Shown here piece by piece: positions 59,101 through 64,000 of a stretch of DNA of 64,000 nucleotides; the stretch's first letter is position 1, and the number at the start of each line of letters is the position of its first letter. The notes beneath the pieces are model-generated. The model saw only the letters and a list, made by a program, of their open reading frames with translations, had not been told where the DNA came from and did no database searches. This DNA comes from Gnetum montanum (lineage: Eukaryota > Streptophyta > Gnetopsida > Gnetales > Gnetaceae). The stretch is taken from assembly GCA_015680685.1 (NCBI GenBank), contig MNCI01026491.1, positions 110,282-174,281 on the forward strand, in the 5' to 3' direction. The translations under genes were made by a program, and so were the position numbers.

Positions 59101-61402
59101 TAATATATTTTGAAAAACATTACACTCCTAATATCTCTATTCATTCTTTCTTGCATTTCAAAAGAACTTTAAACCCAAAATAATTTATAACATGATTTTG
59201 GCTTTAATATTCAAACTACTCATCATCACTTAATATTCATTAATTTTGGCTTTAATAATAAAAAATGGTGTTTTGTGTAGTTAAACATGCTCATTTAAAA
59301 TGATCATTTTAGGGAATTCCATTAGAGCTCTCACTTTACATTCATTGATGGTGAATAAAAATTTTTAATTTTATGCTATGTAGTGAAGAGAGTTAGAAGA
59401 TAATTTGTTTATCTTACTTTCTTTAAAAATTCATGGAGTGGTAATTAGATAACAAATCATATTATAATTTCAGATGTTGAGTTTGAGGGGTAGTCTTAAG
59501 AATTTGATGTTTTCTTTTAAGCTTAGCATTCAAAATAAGGCTTATGTCTAGTAACACTATGAAATTGAATTTACACCCTCATAGTGATGTTTCACATTTT
59601 AATATTCAACAATTAGTTTCTTTACTAAATTATTTTATTAATTATTATTAATCATTCATCATATCTATTTCACTAACCAACATGATAATTTCTTCACAAC
59701 TATAGATCTTCTCATTTTCATACTCAACATATATATACACACATTTTGATATTACTTGATCACTCGAATATAGATCTTAGTCTATGTCTTGTACTTTTAG
59801 TGTACACTAAACACTAACATTGTGATGAACTTAATTCTATGGTACAATTAAATTATCGATAGTACACCATTAGTCTAAGTCAATATAATAAAGTTACTTG
59901 TTTCCTTGGATCTTGTAATTATTTTGTCACAAAACTTAACACCTTTCTCATTGGTTTTATTTAGAATTAAACTCTAGTTTTTAAGATACTAAACATTTAC
60001 ACCAACCTTAAACACCAAACAATGGTTAACTATAAAACACACTAACATAAAAAATTATCCTATGTGTTAGGAATTATCTTAGCAACAAGTTCCCTCATCT
60101 AACTACATTACCATTAACATGTTTGATTATATATATAAACTTTGTCATTTTTTATCATAAGCTTGGATGTGAAACAAGAAGGGTTAGCATTAGGTTGGTA
60201 AATAGTTGTAAAACCATGGCAAATCTTTTAGATTTTTCAAATAACATGGCATTTTGCAAATGCAATACATAGTCTTTAGAAGCTTGATTATTGCAAAAAT
60301 GAGCAAAGGCTTGCAAGGATGTCCTTCAAAATGATGCACAACATCATTGCCCAAATTTTCTAGAAAGTAGATATGGATTTCCACATCAAGGATGGGAGGA
60401 GGAAGAGAAGCAAGTCTAGCAACATAAACTTTGGATGTTAACTTGTAACATCAACATTCAATGTAAAGAACTCGGAAATTATTGATATAATGAACTTATC
60501 TCTTTCAAAGTAGAAAATCTTGTAACCTTCACTTAATACTCAAACTTTCCTTCCTTTCCATCTTGTTTCTTGAAAGTGTGTAATGTTGATTTTTCATTGT
60601 TTTATTATATTAATAATTTAAAAAATCTTTCAAGTAGAAAACTGAAGATACATTAATATGATAATCAAAATGGAGTGGTCATCATCATAGATAAATTTAA
60701 CTATACAGTAATGGTGATCAAATTATGAGCATAAAAATTATACTTGGAAATGATATTATCCACATCATCAATATATATGCTTTACAAATTTTCCTAGTAT
60801 CATATTTTTCAAATTCAATGGATTTGGTGCTTCATTGAAATTGATTTTAATAGTCAAATTAAATCTATAAATGTGGGATATGAAAGGATTCATAGAAGAC
60901 AAGGATTTGGAGAGAGGATTAATATGGGAAATTCATTATTACAATTTACAAGTGCTTGTAACATTACACAATTACAAATTACCTATTTTCACAAGAAGGT
61001 TGAACATTTAGTTACATATAAGAGTGGTATGACTAAAATAAAAATTAGTTGCAAGGTCATACTTGTAGAAAACCTTATAACTCAAGGTTGAAAATATTAT
61101 AAATCAAAGTTGATTGATGATCATGGATTTAGCTATATAGAGCTTCAATGGTAGTGAGAAAGAAAGGGACTAAATACATTAGATGATAAATTTGCAAATT
61201 TAATTTGGGGCCAAATTGAAAGATGCATTTAGAAAATTGGAAAGGATATTTTGAATGAAATAAAAGGAGAAAAGCACATCCCAAAGGAGATTGATGGTGG
61301 AACAATGAACTAAAATATGCTATTCAAAAAGAAGGAAAAATGCTTTCAATGATATTGAAGTCAAATTAAGAAGATAAACTAGTGTACAAAGGTTTCTATC
61401 AT

Positions 61403-61570
61403 TTTATAACTTTATAACTCCATATAGATATAGTCCAATAACTTTATAACTCCATATAGATATAGTCCAATTAGAACTTTATAACTCCATATTACCTATT
61501 AAAATCAAACCCAAAATTGTTGCTTTCAAATCAAGAGTCTTACTACTAGACTAACACCTCATTATTATGA
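61403..61570 (-). mobile_element. SINE-like repeat, copy S5 with duplicated tail
   Basis: Minus strand: 'gaggtgttagtctagtagta' head, 'gggtttgattttaataggta' B-box region, then a tail in which 'atatggagttataaa' occurs three times ('tttataactccatat' on plus at 61411, 61443, 61478), a 32-35 bp tandem. 61571-62254 holds no recognisable gene. Confidence 0.65.
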
Positions 61571-62254
61571 TAAATAAAATATCAAAAAAATTTGGTAAAA
61601 AAATAATGAAATTTTGGATAGGTGGAAAATTTAGTTTTAAAATCTTAGGGGGAAAATCCAAGAAGAAGAATAAAATTTTGGAATGGATAATGAATTTTTC
61701 TTCAAGGTTAAGATAGTGTTATTTAAGACGAAAAATAGCAAATTTGTTTTATTGAATACTATTTTTACAAAAGCTTGAGAAGCATTGGGAGATACAAAAG
61801 TTTCATGGCTCTTGTAATCATTTTAAGAAAATTTGATGAATGAAAAAATACCTAAAAACTAGAAAAAAATACTATTATTGTGTTTTACAAGAACAAGTTA
61901 AGATGTGAAAAATTATGTAAATTATAAAAGGATTAAACTTAAGAGCCATACTTTAAAGCTTTGAAAAAAGTCATACAACAATGTCTCAAACTTGAATCAA
62001 GAGAATCATAAAACCAATTTATATTTATACAAGAAAAGATGATGGTAATGCTATTACAACCACACATCTATTGTCTTAATCTTTGCAGTTGCACCACATT
62101 TTTGTAGTGACATTTTTGATATAGCAGAATTGGAGTCACGTAAAGATGGTTTTGAATCTTCATGAAAAGTTCATTTCGATTAAATTTATTTTTTTGCCAT
62201 TTTCTTTAATAACATGCATTTTTTTTATTCTATCATGACTAAATTTGTAGATAC

Positions 62255-62587
62255 TGTTAGTTATTAATCTTGCTTCTATTACAAGAATCAGTTTAAGTTA
62301 TGGTTGAGCCTGCTAGTAATTCTAACCTCCAAGTTCAGTTAGAAAAGAATGGAAGTTAATCCTATTTCTATTACAAGAATCAATTTAAGTTTAATGGGTT
62401 AACATGATGCAATTCTAACCTCTAGGTTTAGTTAGAAAAAGAATAGTAGTTTGGTGGGCTTAGCCTATTATAAATAGGCCATTTGATAGTAACTTTGATG
62501 TACCACATCAGAATAAAGTATTTCTATTTCTCCTCATATCTACTCTGTTCTTGTGCATATTATTTTGTTTTGTGTTAATTCTTATCA
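62255..62587 (+). repeat. 5' LTR of a Ty1/copia element
   Basis: About 333 bp, TGTTAG...TTATCA. TATA box 'tataaata' near 62471 and 'agaataaagtatttc' near 62511. A 92-93 bp internal direct duplication ('ttctattacaagaatca' at 62274 and 62366; 'tctaacctc' at 62321 and 62414). A primer site follows at 62589. Confidence 0.75.
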
Positions 62588-62588
62588 A

Positions 62589-62606
62589 TGGTATCGGGGT
62601 TAGAAG
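62589..62606 (+). other. Primer-binding site (initiator tRNA-Met type)
   Basis: 'tggtatcggggttagaag' two bases from the LTR end, related to TGGTATCAGAGC, the usual primer site of plant copia elements. Confidence 0.7.
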
Positions 62607-62611
62607 TTCCA

Positions 62612-64000
62612 ATGAATAACTCAACTCAAATTTCAATTCCTGTCTTGGATGGGCAAAATTACAATCGGTGAAGTGTCCAAATGAAGGTGCTTTTCGATTT
62701 CCATGAGCTATTGGATGTTGTGGAAAATAGTGTTGCTGATCTTGCAGCAAATGCAACCAATGTACTAGAGAATGTCCACTGTGAGAACAAGAAGAAAAAT
62801 AAGAAGGCATTATATTCCATTCATCAAGGGGTGAATGATGAAGTTTTTGAGAAGATTGCAAGAGAAACCACATCAAAGAAAGTCTGGGATACCTTGATGA
62901 CATCATATAGAGGTGAAAATATAGTTAAGAAGGTAAGATTCCAAACTTTGAGATGAAAATATGAGCTCTTACCAATGGAGTCTTCCAAGACTATTGCTAC
63001 TTATATTAGTTGTGTTCTTGCTCTGAAAAATCAAATGAAAACATATAAAGAGGAGTACAAAGAGCAGGCTAAAGTGGAGAAGATTTTACGATTGCTGACT
63101 TTCAGATTTGAGCATATCGTGGTGGTGATAGAAAAAGCACATGATCTTTGTTCAGTGACTATCAAGGAATTATCTAGCATCTTACAAGCCCATGAGCAAC
63201 GAATGGATGAGAAGAAAGTTTAGAAGCCGATTGAGCAAGTCTTTCAAGGCTAAGTCTCCATCAAAGGTGATCAAGGTGGTGAAACAAGCTAAAAGAATGG
63301 TGGTTCTCGTGGTAGAGGACAAGGACGTGGGGGCTACTACACCAGAAGTCATGGTGGTCATAACAAAAATCATGGAGTTGGAGGCAATGACCAAGAAAAA
63401 TCGGATTCTAGTCATTAGCAAAATTCAAGAGGTCATGGCCTTGGACATGGTAGAGGAAGGTATGACAAATCTAATATTTTCTGTTACTCTTGTCATAGGC
63501 ATGGCCATTATTCAAATGAGTGTAGATACAAGGATAATACTCAAAGGGCTCACTATGCATAACAAGAAGATGATGGTGGCAACCATGCTCTCTTGATGGT
63601 CACCGTAACTAGTGAAGCACCAAACAATGATACATGGTTTCTTGACACTGAGTGTACCAATCATATGTGCAGAAAAAAGGAGTTATTTTTTATTCTTGAT
63701 GAGTCCTTTCACACCAAAGTCAAATTTTTTTATGACAACACTATACCAGTGATGGGAAAAGGACAAATCCTTATCAAATTGAAAAATGGAGATCATAAAT
63801 ATATTTTTGATGTCCTCTATGTGCTAAGTATGAAGAGTAATTTGTTTAGTATGGGTTAGTTGGAAAAAAAGGGGTATGTCATGAACCTTTGTGGCAATCA
63901 ACTCTCCATTTCTGACAACAAAGGTACACTCATTCTCAAAGCCCCTTTGACGAAGAATCGTATGTTTCAATTTGATATTTCTAGTGGTGTTTATAATTGT
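62612..64000 (+). pseudogene. Ty1/copia gag-pol, 5' part (runs off the window)
   Basis: One continuous frame from ATG 62612 to the window edge, interrupted by about ten in-frame stops, most where CAA, CAG, CGA or TGG is expected. Gag domain (UBN2 type) 62640-63230 with 'VWDTLMTSYRGEN' and 'QTLR-KYELL'; Gly/Arg/His-rich segment 63295-63470; zinc knuckle C-x2-C-x4-H-x4-C at 63482-63523 (CYSCHRHGHYSNEC); protease motif WFLDTECTNHM at 63635-63667, keeping the Asp but with TEC for the usual SGA; pre-integrase region from about 63800. The frame is preserved, so the element is relatively young and decayed mainly by point changes. Integrase and RT would lie beyond 64000. Confidence 0.8.

Noticed and set aside
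62508-62906. 132-codon minus-strand frame in the copia 5' region
   Set aside because: Antisense shadow crossing the LTR, primer site and gag start.

Overview
The window is nuclear DNA of a large, transposon-rich seed-plant genome. A gymnosperm, perhaps a conifer, is my guess from the density and age of the LTR retroelements, but nothing in the sequence proves it. I recognise only one apparently intact host gene: a five-exon zinc-dependent alcohol dehydrogenase of the cinnamyl-alcohol-dehydrogenase (CAD)-like/ELI3-SAD type at 33225-34754. Almost everything else is decayed transposable elements, and most long reading frames are broken by in-frame stops.

Layout, left to right. 1-2520: gag-protease remnant of a Tat/Ogre-like Ty3/gypsy element, then low-complexity repeats, then a broken multi-exon reading frame on the opposite strand (3409-5724). 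5990-8189: 3' end of an Athila-like element (3' ORF, polypurine tract, LTR), followed by a further LTR fragment. 9684-9895: first copy of a tRNA-derived SINE-like repeat. 10877-23823: complete but decayed Athila-like element A1 (LTRs, tRNA-Asp-type primer site, gag, PR, RT/RNase H, integrase, long spacer, 3' coiled-coil ORF). 24391-24660: two more SINE-like heads. 24700-26893: another 3' fragment of the Athila-like family. 27010-29400: LINE-like debris and a motif-rich AT region. 30632-31554: solo LTR on the minus strand. 32453-32961: LINE remnant ending about 260 bp from the host gene. 33018-35208: the host gene with its TATA box, then an 84-bp tandem repeat and a tRNA-Cys-like sequence. 35844-36918: primer site and gag debris of another Ty3/gypsy element. 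36924-56753: second Athila-like element A2 on the minus strand, with a perfect ATTGG target duplication and LTRs of 919 and 916 bp. A2 is interrupted inside its RT by element B (45722-52068, plus strand), which has LTRs, primer site, gag and polypurine tract but no pol and no 3' ORF. 57440-61570: AT-rich DNA with a degenerate tandem array and two more SINE-like copies. 62255-64000: 5' LTR and gag-protease start of a Ty1/copia element running off the window.

How the parts relate. A1, A2, the two 3' fragments, the solo LTR and B share LTR termini (TGATGA...TCATCA or decayed forms), a polypurine tract near GTCATGGGGGTA and, where visible, a primer site that reads as a deaminated tRNA-Asp site. 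They are therefore one superfamily; B is a non-autonomous gag-only relative that would need pol supplied in trans. A1 and A2 share Asn in place of the catalytic Asp of the protease and of the first Asp of the integrase. Five dispersed copies of a tRNA-derived repeat with a common tail are the best candidate for something not yet described.

Coordinates were read by hand. Splice junctions of the host gene and most LTR ends were checked base by base; domain limits inside decayed elements are approximate.
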